A DNA stretch of 64,000 bases from positions 62,001-126,000 of the forward strand of contig CBDDBK010000003.1 in NCBI GenBank assembly GCA_965225715.1, written 5' to 3'. The position numbers were made by a program, and so were the translations under genes. Below, in pieces: positions 43,658 to 51,655 of this stretch. The stretch is from CBDDBK01 sp965225715. GTDB taxonomy: Bacteria; Bacteroidota; Bacteroidia; Cytophagales; Flammeovirgaceae. The first letter of the stretch is position 1, and the number at the start of each line of letters is the position of its first letter. The notes under the pieces were generated by a model. It saw only the letters and a list, made by a program, of their open reading frames with translations, did no database searches and was not told where the DNA came from.

Positions 43658-44257
43658 ATGCCTCTTTTTCCTGTCATGGAACATTTTTACACCCTACAAG
43701 GTGAAGGTTATCATCAAGGTAAAGCCTGTTATTTTATTCGTTTGGCAGGTTGTGATGTCGGTTGTGTTTGGTGTGATGTGAAAGAATCTTGGGATAAAGA
43801 AAACAGCACAAATTTAAGTCCCGAAGAATTACTTGATATTGTGCTTGCCCATAAAGCCGAAAGGATAGTTATTACAGGAGGCGAACCTGCCATGTATGAT
43901 TTAACAAGCCTATGTTCTGTTTTTAAAAAATCAAACATAAAAGTACATCTCGAAACCTCTGGCGCTCATTCTATTATAGGTAGTTTTGATTGGATATGTC
44001 TATCGCCAAAAAAATTTAAAAAGCCGCTTAAAGCTAGTTTAGCACTTGCTCATGAGTTTAAAGCTATCATTTTTCATAAAAGTGATCTTAATTGGATACA
44101 GCAGTTTTTAAAAGATATTCCTTCTTCTTGCCATCTTTTTTTACAACCTGAATGGAGTAAACAAAACCAAAACTTAAACCTGATTGTTGATTATGTTAAG
44201 AAACATCCCAAATGGCAGGTCTCTCTTCAAACTCATAAATATATGAATATCAGATAA
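43658..44257 (+). CDS. queE: 7-carboxy-7-deazaguanine synthase
   Basis: Radical-SAM enzyme that contracts carboxy-tetrahydropterin to 7-carboxy-7-deazaguanine on the way to queuosine. The 199 residues carry the cluster motif CX3CX2C (Cys32, Cys36, Cys39 in AGCDVGCVWCDVKESW), the N-terminal EHFYTLQGEG and VITGGEPAMYDL, all family hallmarks. queC and queD are not adjacent, so the pathway genes are scattered. Confidence 0.94.
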   Translation: MPLFPVMEHFYTLQGEGYHQGKACYFIRLAGCDVGCVWCDVKESWDKENSTNLSPEELLDIVLAHKAERIVITGGEPAMYDLTSLCSVFKKSNIKVHLETSGAHSIIGSFDWICLSPKKFKKPLKASLALAHEFKAIIFHKSDLNWIQQFLKDIPSSCHLFLQPEWSKQNQNLNLIVDYVKKHPKWQVSLQTHKYMNIR

Positions 44258-44327
44258 ATAAGTTAATAGACATCTTTATATAGGAACTCCAAAATTTCTT
44301 AAATCTTATATCTTCAGTTATGGATAA

Positions 44328-44516
44328 AAAAATATAGAAAAGTTTAGACAACCCTTGAATGATAAAACCAATTATGCTGTAGAAGGCATTATGCTTATCA
44401 ACTCATCTATATCCTGTATGGCTTGCCATAAAATGAGTCTTAAAGATTTAGAAGTATATAAAAATTTTGATTTAAAGCATTTTAAGAAAAAAAATAAAAT
44501 CTATTGGTTAGACTAA
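44328..44516 (+). pseudogene. Possible cytochrome c fragment
   Basis: An open stretch of 62 codons without a usable start that reads NYAVEGIMLINSSISCMACH and then KMSLKDLE. The CxxCH haem-binding motif preceded by G-x-x-L-I-x-x-S resembles class I cytochrome c domains. There is no signal peptide, no distal Met region and only about half a domain, so it looks like the relic of a larger gene. The match rests on one short motif. Confidence 0.4.
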
Positions 44517-44592
44517 TTTAGAAATTAATAGAAATGAAAGCAGTGGGTATAATATAAAAAAAAATATACATGCTCTAAGACTTTGGTTTTAC

Positions 44593-44685
44593 TATACTCA
44601 GGTTATTTGAAAAAGAGAGTTTTTTGGATTCTAACCTATTGGTATTGAACCTTAACGTTTCGAAAAATAAAATAGCTTTGCTATA
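44593..44685 (+). repeat. 93-bp interspersed element, subfamily B
   Basis: TATACTCAGGTTATTTG to ATAGCTTTGCTATA, exactly 93 bases. Confidence 0.9.
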
Positions 44686-44723
44686 AAATCTTACTTCTTT
44701 TCTTTTAAATTATAGGGGGATAT

Positions 44724-46940
44724 CTAAATTGATAATTTAGCGAAAGCAAGTATTAGTGTTTTTTCTCCATAGTTTTGAAAATCTATAACTACCCTTTCTT
44801 GGTTATTGACTGTATAAAGTTTTTTGACTATTCCGCTACCAAATTTTTTATGATAGATAGTCATATTTTCTTTAATATCTATATTATTTTCGCTTTTTGG
44901 TACTTTTTTAAAAGATGATAATAATTTAAAATTACTTAATTTTGTGCCTGTGTATATTTGTTTGGGTTTATGGGACTGATTTTTAGAATAGGAATTAAGC
45001 TTAGGACTGTCGATATTTTCTATAAATTTAGGGTCTATATCATTTAAAAACTGACTAGGTTGATTGTATTGAAAATTTCCAAAACGAAAACGTTGAATCG
45101 CAAAACCCAGATATAGTTTTGTTTTAGCACGAGTTATAGCAACATAAAAGAGACGTCTTTCTTCTTCGAGATCTTCAATATTTCCTAGCATCATTTGAGA
45201 AGGAAAAAGATTTTGTTCCATACCACTAATATAAACATATTCAAATTCTAATCCTTTAGCCATGTGAGTTGTCATAAGTGTAATGGTTTCTTCTTCTTGT
45301 TCTTGGTCTGCATTAGTCATTAAGGCTGCTTCTTGTAAAAATGTTGCTAAGTTTTTATCTTCTGTATCACTAATTGTAAAATTACGAATAGCATTTAAAA
45401 GTTCTTGCAAATTTTCATAACGCATTCTACCTTCAGATGTTCCATTATTATAATATTCAGAAAATAAACCTGAATCTTTTAAAATGGTTTTAGCAGCAGA
45501 AAAAGCATCTTGAGTATTAATGGCAATCTCAAAACTCTTAATAAGAATAGCAAATTTATCTAATGTCTTAGAAACTCTTTTAGAGAAATAAGTTTTGGTA
45601 TCGTTCAAAATATCCCAAATATCAACCTTATTTTCGTCAGCCGCTACAATTATTTTATTAAAGCTGGTATTACCAATACCACGTTTAGGAAAATTTATAA
45701 TTCGTTTTAAAGATTCAATATCCTTTTTATTAAGAGTAAATTTAATATAAGCTAAGGCATCTTTAACTTCTTTTCGTTGGTAAAAAGAGAGTCCACCTAT
45801 GATTTTATAGGGTAAATTAATAGTTCTAAGGGCTTCTTCTAAAGCACGAGATTGGGCATTTGTTCTATAAAGAATGGCGAAATCTTTATTGCTAAGGTGA
45901 TAATTCATTTTGTTTTCAAAAATACTATGGGCTATCATCTTAGCTTCTTCAGTATCATTAATAGCTTTTATAAGGGTGATAGCGCTTCCGGTAGGGTTGT
46001 GAGTCCAAACTTTTTTCCTGATTTGATTTTGATTATGGTCTATTAAGCTATTAGCAGCCTCAACAATATTTTGGGTAGAGCGGTAATTTTGTTCAAGTTT
46101 AATAATATGAGTATCTGGATAATCTTTTTGGAAGTTTAAAATATTTTGAATATTAGCACCTCGAAAAGCATAAATACTCTGGGCATCATCACCTACAATA
46201 CAAATATTTTCATTGCGGGCGGATATTTTTTTAATAATATCATATTGAGCAAGATTAGTGTCTTGGAATTCATCTATGAGGGTATATTGAAATTTATTTT
46301 GATATTTTGCTAAAACATCTAAATGATTCCTTAACAAAATATTTGTATTTAATAGCAAATCATCAAAATCCATAGCATTTGCTTTTCGACAATAAATAGC
46401 ATAACGTTTATAGATTTCTCCTATTTTAGAAAGTCCAATGCTTTCATCTTCTGATAGTAAGAGATTATCGCTTAAATAACCTTCCCAAGTGATAAGTTTA
46501 TTTTTGGCTAATGAAATTCTAGCATAAACTTGATTGGGTTTATAACGTTCATTAAGAGCTAAATCTTTAATAATATTTTTGATGATACTTTTTGTGTCCT
46601 CACTATCATAAATGGTGAAATCACTTGAATAACCTATTTTTATAGCTTCATACCGCAACAAACGTGCAAAAATACTATGAAAAGTCCCCATCCACAAATT
46701 TTGAGCCGCTAGATTAGGGGCAATTTTTCTTATACGTTCTTTCATTTCCTTAGCTGCCTTATTGGTAAAAGTTAAAGCTAAAATATTGAAGGGTGAAATT
46801 CCTTTATATAATAAGTGGGCTATTCTATAGGTAAGTACTCTTGTTTTCCCAGATCCAGCACCAGCTATAATCATTAAAGGTCCTTTAGTTTTTGTTACAG
46901 CTTCCTTTTGAATACTACTAAGTTCTTGGAGATAGTTCAT
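44724..46940 (-). CDS. UvrD/PcrA-type superfamily 1A DNA helicase
   Basis: ATP-driven 3'-5' helicase of excision repair and replication-fork clearing. With the start at 46940 (MNYLQELSSIQKEAV) it has 738 residues. Motifs: Q motif at the N-terminus, Walker A IAGAGSGKTRVLTYRIA near 25, GTFHSIFARLLR, LIDEFQDTNLAQ near 225, GDDAQSIYAFRGA, LEQNYRSTQNI, HMAKGLEFEYVYISGMEQ near 560 and FYVAITRAK. The C-terminal 50 residues form a Tudor-like domain (GSGIVKKLYTVNNQERVVIDF), a PcrA/UvrD feature that contacts RNA polymerase. Whether it is UvrD, PcrA or Rep by name cannot be settled here. Confidence 0.93.
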   Translation of the reverse strand: MNYLQELSSIQKEAVTKTKGPLMIIAGAGSGKTRVLTYRIAHLLYKGISPFNILALTFTNKAAKEMKERIRKIAPNLAAQNLWMGTFHSIFARLLRYEAIKIGYSSDFTIYDSEDTKSIIKNIIKDLALNERYKPNQVYARISLAKNKLITWEGYLSDNLLLSEDESIGLSKIGEIYKRYAIYCRKANAMDFDDLLLNTNILLRNHLDVLAKYQNKFQYTLIDEFQDTNLAQYDIIKKISARNENICIVGDDAQSIYAFRGANIQNILNFQKDYPDTHIIKLEQNYRSTQNIVEAANSLIDHNQNQIRKKVWTHNPTGSAITLIKAINDTEEAKMIAHSIFENKMNYHLSNKDFAILYRTNAQSRALEEALRTINLPYKIIGGLSFYQRKEVKDALAYIKFTLNKKDIESLKRIINFPKRGIGNTSFNKIIVAADENKVDIWDILNDTKTYFSKRVSKTLDKFAILIKSFEIAINTQDAFSAAKTILKDSGLFSEYYNNGTSEGRMRYENLQELLNAIRNFTISDTEDKNLATFLQEAALMTNADQEQEEETITLMTTHMAKGLEFEYVYISGMEQNLFPSQMMLGNIEDLEEERRLFYVAITRAKTKLYLGFAIQRFRFGNFQYNQPSQFLNDIDPKFIENIDSPKLNSYSKNQSHKPKQIYTGTKLSNFKLLSSFKKVPKSENNIDIKENMTIYHKKFGSGIVKKLYTVNNQERVVIDFQNYGEKTLILAFAKLSI

Positions 46941-46955
46941 TATTTTAAAATTGTT

Positions 46956-47041
46956 TATAGTCACGTCACTTGAAAAAGGATTTTTAAGGGGTTTAACTTA
47001 TTGATAATGAACGTTTTTAAGATAATAATAGCATTGCTATA
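46956..47041 (+). repeat. Interspersed element, subfamily A
   Basis: TATAGTCACGTCACTTG to ATAGC-ATT-GCTAT, starting 16 bases upstream of the helicase start codon, so it occupies that gene's leader. Confidence 0.85.
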
Positions 47042-47398
47042 ATAATTTTTAGAAGCTTGCTTAGAGTTAAAAATTGATCAGTTGGAATTATAAAATTATC
47101 AATTTATGAGTTAACCCGATTAGACCATATAATCTCATTTATCCTAACAAGTTATTCTATTTAAAGAGTAAATATCGTTTAAAATATTGTTTAATAGTAT
47201 AAAACTTTTAAATCTATTTATAGCAAAGCTATTTTATTTTGCAAAACGTTAAGTTTCAATACCAATAGGTTAGAATCCGAAAAACTCTCTTTTTCAAGTA
47301 ACCTGAATATATAGGATTTTAATAAAACTATTTTGGAGCTATTAAAAATAATGAAAGGCATTTGGAGAAGTTATATTAAATAGAGATATAGATAATAG
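47042..47398. other. Intergenic region before tRNA-Gln
   Basis: No ORF. A second repeat in the opposite orientation (47219-47311) lies 178 bases from the one at 46956. Confidence 0.4.
47219..47311 (-). repeat. 93-bp interspersed element, subfamily B, reverse
   Basis: TATAGCAAAGCTAT to GTAACCTGAATATA, 93 bases. Confidence 0.9.
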
Positions 47399-47470
47399 CT
47401 GTCCAGCTAGGGCTCGAACCTAGAGACTTCTGAACCAAAATCAGACGTGTTACCATTACACCACTGGACA
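47399..47470 (-). tRNA. tRNA-Gln (TTG anticodon)
   Basis: Full cloverleaf on the minus strand: acceptor TGTCCAG/CTGGACA, D stem GTGT/ACAC, anticodon stem TCTGA/TCAGA with loop TTTTGGT, T stem CTAGG/CCTAG, discriminator G. The U1-A72 start is usual for Gln. CCA is not encoded. Confidence 0.95.
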
Positions 47471-47640
47471 GTCTTTGTTAATGTGGTCATATTCGTTGTA
47501 AATACAAAAATAAACTTTCTTATTATTTTTACAAATAATTTAAGGTAAATTCTTTTAGTAAAGCTGTATTTTTCAAAAATTCTAAAACAGAAATAGCTGA
47601 TACATATTTATTTATATTTTTTGTACTATTTTATTCTAAT

Positions 47641-48615
47641 TTATATGTAACATTCTAAAATTTTAATATTGTCTTTAGGTAGGATTTTAACTTTGTTGAT
47701 AGTAGCAGGTAAAAGTAAAACTTCTCCTTTTTTAATACTTTTAACTTGTTTATTATTAATAACTTTACCTTTACCTTCAACACATATATATATTATAAAA
47801 GAGTCAAGAATTTGATAATCATATAATTGTTCTTTTTTAATATTTAGAAAATTAATTTTAAAATAGTCACATGTACATAATTGAGAATTTTCATTATCTT
47901 TAGCTATAGGTTTATAATAGGAGTGGTTGTCTTCAAAATTTATGGCTTTCAAAGCCTCTTTTATATGTAGTTCTCTTAAATGTCCGGTTTTATCTGGTCT
48001 ATTATAATCGTAAATTCTATATGTAATATCAGATGCTTGTTGTATTTCGGCTAATAATACACCTCCACCAATAGCATGTACCTTTCCTGAAGGAATAAAA
48101 AAAGTATCTCCTTTTTGGACTTTATAATATTTTAAAATATCTTCAATTGTATTATTTTCAATATGTTGTACTAGTTTTTTTTTATTGATATTTTGATTAA
48201 AACCATATAATATTTGGGCATTAGTACTAGTATCTAAAATATACCAAAATTCTGTTTTTCCAAAAGTCCCATGTGTTTTTAAAGCTTGATTATCATTTGG
48301 GTGAACTTGGACAGAGAGATTTTCGCGTGCATCTATAAATTTAATAAGTAATGGGAAAGTATTACCAAAGCGTTCATAGTTTTTTTTGCCAACCAATTTT
48401 TCTTTATAAAGTTTTACCAAACTATAAAGGTTTTTTTTTTCAAACTTTCCATTAGCTACTACAGAGCTATGAGTATCTATACCTATAAGTTCCCAGGTTT
48501 CGCCACAGTTTAGAGAAGGTGAAAAGTCTTTTCCTAAAATAGTATATATTTTATCGCCTCCCCATACTTTTTCTTTAAAAATGGGATTAAATGAAAGTAT
48601 TTCCATTTCAGTCAA
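47641..48615 (-). CDS. manA: Mannose-6-phosphate isomerase, class I
   Basis: Zinc enzyme that interconverts mannose-6-P and fructose-6-P, feeding GDP-mannose for glycans or taking up mannose. The 324 residues are of the short (Bacillus-like) type. Landmarks: FNPIFKEKVWGGDKI, CGETWELIG near residue 37, the zinc ligands in LSVQVHPNDNQA near 96, EFWYIL, FIPSGKVHAIGGG near 173 and a final small beta-barrel. A start three codons later (48606, MEILSFNP) is equally likely. No sugar cluster adjoins it. Confidence 0.93.
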   Translation of the reverse strand: MTEMEILSFNPIFKEKVWGGDKIYTILGKDFSPSLNCGETWELIGIDTHSSVVANGKFEKKNLYSLVKLYKEKLVGKKNYERFGNTFPLLIKFIDARENLSVQVHPNDNQALKTHGTFGKTEFWYILDTSTNAQILYGFNQNINKKKLVQHIENNTIEDILKYYKVQKGDTFFIPSGKVHAIGGGVLLAEIQQASDITYRIYDYNRPDKTGHLRELHIKEALKAINFEDNHSYYKPIAKDNENSQLCTCDYFKINFLNIKKEQLYDYQILDSFIIYICVEGKGKVINNKQVKSIKKGEVLLLPATINKVKILPKDNIKILECYI

Positions 48616-48679
48616 ATTAGAATTTGAAACTATAAACTATTTAAATAGCCATAATACTCAATATAGTAAAATTATAAAA

Positions 48680-48721
48680 TTAAAATAGCAATAAAATATT
48701 TCTATTTTATTGCTATTTTAA
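48680..48721. terminator. Perfect 19-bp hairpin between manA and a secreted-protein gene
   Basis: TTAAAATAGCAATAAAATA and its exact complement around loop TTTC, flanked by T/A runs. It follows the stop of the gene at 48763 (minus strand) by about 40 bases and precedes manA, so it probably ends that transcript. Confidence 0.6.
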
Positions 48722-48762
48722 AACGATTTTTTTAGCAAAAAATTTAATACCTAACTTTTAAA

Positions 48763-49197
48763 TTATCTTTTATATCCTAAAACAGCTGATCCACAGTAGT
48801 TTTGAGAATTTTTAAAAGTAAAACTCAAATAATAAATACCTGTAGAATTGCATTTATACGTAAAGCCTTGAAGAAATTTATTATTATAATAGCTGGAAGC
48901 TAGCTTATTTCTTTTAGAATCATATAAAGTGCCAATGATACCGTGTGCTTTACCGTCTTGGCCACTTATTCTGATTTGATAATTAGTTTCTTTACTAAAG
49001 ACACAAGTATATTCTACTTTTTTTAAACTACCTTGTCTACCGTCTATTCTATAACTTTTAGAAAATTGGAAACCACTAGCCAGCTGCCTCATACTCCTGT
49101 TAATATATAGCTCAGAATTACATTGAGCTTGAGATGTATAAGTCGTTAAAGAAAGAATTATAATTAACCCGAATAAGAGCGTTACTTTAATATTCAT
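48763..49197 (-). CDS. Secreted small protein, unknown function
   Basis: A 144-residue exported protein with a clear signal peptide (hydrophobic to about residue 20, cut likely after SQA). The mature part is beta-rich with alternating Tyr, Ser, Asn and Lys and four Cys (near residues 26, 64, 119 and 137), possibly two disulfides; it ends SQNYCGSAVLGYKR. I do not recognise the family. The next gene upstream on the same strand (49430-50308) is also exported; the two may act together. Confidence 0.65.
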   Translation of the reverse strand: MNIKVTLLFGLIIILSLTTYTSQAQCNSELYINRSMRQLASGFQFSKSYRIDGRQGSLKKVEYTCVFSKETNYQIRISGQDGKAHGIIGTLYDSKRNKLASSYYNNKFLQGFTYKCNSTGIYYLSFTFKNSQNYCGSAVLGYKR

Positions 49198-49429
49198 TTT
49201 TCTTGTGTTTAACTAAGATAAATAAAAACAATATAAATTATTAAGGAATTTGAAATAGCATTAATTTTTTTTTATAATCTCTTAGAATTAAAAGTTAACT
49301 TATTTAAACTTAAAATTAAGAGATTATATTATACTAAAATTAAATACGTAATTTGTTTATCTGTTTTGATTTTTAATATTTTTATACCTAACTTTAGAAT
49401 AATTTTTCTTTTTCAAGTCAGAGAATCCT

Positions 49430-50308
49430 TTATCGTACCATGTTATTTCTAGTACTAACAACTAATTGATATATAGTATTTATATCAGTTTCACTAATTT
49501 TAACATTACTTACACTTCCATCTATAAATGTCACCTCTCCACCAGGCAATACTTTTCTGACAGGAGGTCCATAAATGGTTTCTACTTCTATTTTATCAAA
49601 TATTTTTTGAAGTTTAACGAGATCTCTTGTTATAACAGGAAACTCTTGTTTGGTTTTGTAAACATCTAAAACAAGTAAGATTTGATCTAAAACAATTTTT
49701 TGCTCTCCTATTTTTTCTTTTAACTGTTTATTTTTTCTCTTTTTGTACACTTTAGTTGTTAAATAAAGTGCTTCCAGCCAACCACCTGTTAAAATAAGAA
49801 TACTAAGATGGTCTCTTTTTTGCTTTCTGAGATGAAAGTTCAATTTTTCAAAATTAGAAGTTGTCATGTTTAAAAGTTCAGAAAGATTATCAGAGCTTGT
49901 TACTAACCTTCGTAATGTGGTATAATCAAAAAATTGTCCTATATCTAAGCCATCAGCTAACTTTTTTACACTACTCAAATAACTTAAAGCATCTTGACTT
50001 CTACCGTATAGATTAGCAAATCCCAAGTCTGTTCCATATATACCTAAGTTAATAGCTTTTTTAAAACTTGTATTATACCTAGAAACATTACTAGCTTGGT
50101 TTAAGCTACTCCTATTACTGCTATAATCCCCTCCTGTTTCTTTAATCAAAGAAGAAATTTCTAAAGGTGTAGGAATAGATTGAATAATATCTTTGATTAT
50201 ATCTCCTCTTTGGAGAGGAGTCATTTGTGGCGCAAATGAAAAAAATAATAAGCTACTAATTCCTGAAAAAAATAAAACCAAAATTACATTTACAAAATTC
50301 TTATTCAT
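49430..50308 (-). CDS. Exported Bacteroidota-type conserved protein, unknown function
   Basis: A 292-residue protein with an N-terminal hydrophobic signal (VNVILVLFFSGISSLLFFSF). It then has a helical body: SIPTPLEISSLIKETGGDY, KAINLGIYGTDLGFANLYGRSQDALSYL, LADGLDIGQFFD and ILTGGWLEALYLTTKVY. I recall similar proteins as uncharacterised in other Bacteroidota, but cannot name a family. A Lys-rich helical stretch follows, and the end has a strand pattern (GGEVTFIDGSVSNVKISETD). Probably periplasmic. Separated from the next secreted gene by 232 bp of AT-rich DNA. Confidence 0.65.
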   Translation of the reverse strand: MNKNFVNVILVLFFSGISSLLFFSFAPQMTPLQRGDIIKDIIQSIPTPLEISSLIKETGGDYSSNRSSLNQASNVSRYNTSFKKAINLGIYGTDLGFANLYGRSQDALSYLSSVKKLADGLDIGQFFDYTTLRRLVTSSDNLSELLNMTTSNFEKLNFHLRKQKRDHLSILILTGGWLEALYLTTKVYKKRKNKQLKEKIGEQKIVLDQILLVLDVYKTKQEFPVITRDLVKLQKIFDKIEVETIYGPPVRKVLPGGEVTFIDGSVSNVKISETDINTIYQLVVSTRNNMVR

Positions 50309-50825
50309 TTTAAAAGTTATTTATTCAGTTAAAGAAAAACAAGTTGAACACATAAATGACACTAGCCATTAAAAAGCTAATATATTTTAAAATACGTAAA
50401 GAACATTTAAATCGTCTAAATTCCCAAAAGTAATAAGTTTTTTAAAATTTAAATGAATCTTGTTGTTTTTTGTTTTAGTATTTTTGTGATTATTATATTA
50501 AATAATTTTTAGGGTTCTATATGATAATTATAGCAAAGCTATTTTATTTTGCGAAACGTTAAGTATCGATACTAATAGGTTAGAATCCGAAAAACTTTCT
50601 TTTTCAAGTAACCTGAGTATAAGAGTAAAGTCTTAATTTAAAAATTATAAACTTGGGTTTACTCCTCTATATCATATTAGAACCATTTTTTTTTTATTTC
50701 TATACCTCCAATTCCAAATTTAAAAGTTTATTTCTTTTTTTGAGTTTTTTAGTAGTGTTATATAAGAGCGTGTATAGTTTTCGTTTTGATTTTGAAAAGG
50801 GCGTTAAATTTCGTATTGAAGTTGT
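50309..50825. other. 517-bp intergenic region
   Basis: No ORF. Holds one reverse subfamily B repeat (50529-50621) and AT-rich DNA next to the transposase fragment. Confidence 0.5.
50529..50621 (-). repeat. 93-bp interspersed element, subfamily B, reverse
   Basis: TATAGCAAAGCTAT to GTAACCTGAGTATA, 93 bases, close to the copy at 47219. Confidence 0.9.
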
Positions 50826-51302
50826 TTAGTAAGCTGAACTTTCATCCATATAAGCCCCCGAAGAATCAACATACAAAAGCATTAAATAGGCATCTACATA
50901 GTAAGCCCAGTTCCGCTTAGCATCCCGGTCAGGGTCAAAGATTCTAAAATCTATGGCCGCATACTCATCCATGATGGGATTATAGTATAGGCAGGTTACT
51001 ACACCAATGCCTTTGATAAGGCCTTTGGCATTACCACTATATTGATAACGAACCCCTTCTATATGATTAGAATGAATTTTAGACAGAACTGTATCATCAA
51101 AAATAATATAAGCATCTTCGACAAAGTCTATAGCTTTTCGGGCTTTTTCCCAAATTAAAGCAGGTGTCAATTTTTCACTCTTAAGATAGCGATAAACACT
51201 ATTTTCATTTAGACTTTCAAGGTGTTGAGACAGATATGTACAGGTGTAATTCGTCTGCGTAGACAAAAGAAACTGACCATAAATCTGACGGGTTGTTTTC
51301 AT
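50826..51302 (-). pseudogene. Truncated IS701/IS4-type transposase (N-terminal part)
   Basis: The first 158 residues of a DDE transposase. RQIYGQFLLSTQTNYTCTYL, the first catalytic Asp region YIIFDDTVLSK near residue 86, RYQYSGNAKGLIKGIGVVTC and AIDFRIFDPDRDAK resemble IS701-like elements I know from other bacteria. After about residue 140 the sequence stops matching and ends in MDESSAY; the second and third catalytic residues are missing. A relic, unlikely to be active. Confidence 0.75.
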
Positions 51303-51655
51303 TGCGTAAAATTAAAATAAAGCCTAATTTAAAAAATATTTTCCAAAATTAAAGGTACTTTTGACGAAGTCCTGTTAAAGAGATATTTGTATACCAATAC
51401 GAAATAAAAAATACTATGCCTAATAATTAGCGCTAAGATTTCAAATATTTAGAAATGTAAAAAAAATATATAATGGCAATTATTGATAAAATAAGAAATG
51501 GATTAATAGATAAAATTTTATCCATTAAAAATAAAGACTTTTTAGAAGCTATAGATAAAATTGATTCCCTCTAGGGGCTGATAATGTTCCCATTTAAAAT
51601 AATCTTTTCAATATTTGCCCTCATATTTTTTGTTCTGGGTATTTAAATTTTTACT
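51303..51655. other. 353-bp gap upstream of the AddB-like gene
   Basis: Contains two very small frames (51473-51574 and 51584-51646, described separately) and no repeats. Confidence 0.4.
51473..51574 (+). CDS. Small 33-aa helical ORF, antitoxin-like
   Basis: ATG frame of 33 residues starting MAIIDKIRNGLIDKILSIK and ending EAIDKIDSL. Its run of Leu/Ile with alternating charges recalls the N-terminal helix of small Bacteroidota antitoxins, but there is no toxin behind it, so it may be a fragment. A 20-codon hydrophobic frame follows 9 bases later (51584-51646, MFPFKIIFSIFALIFFVLGI). Whether either is translated is uncertain. Confidence 0.3.
   Translation: MAIIDKIRNGLIDKILSIKNKDFLEAIDKIDSL

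Larger units (their letters stand above)
44258..44723. other. 466-bp gap with a coding relic and a repeat
   Basis: Contains the cytochrome c-like relic (44328-44516) and a subfamily B repeat (44593-44685). Confidence 0.5.
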
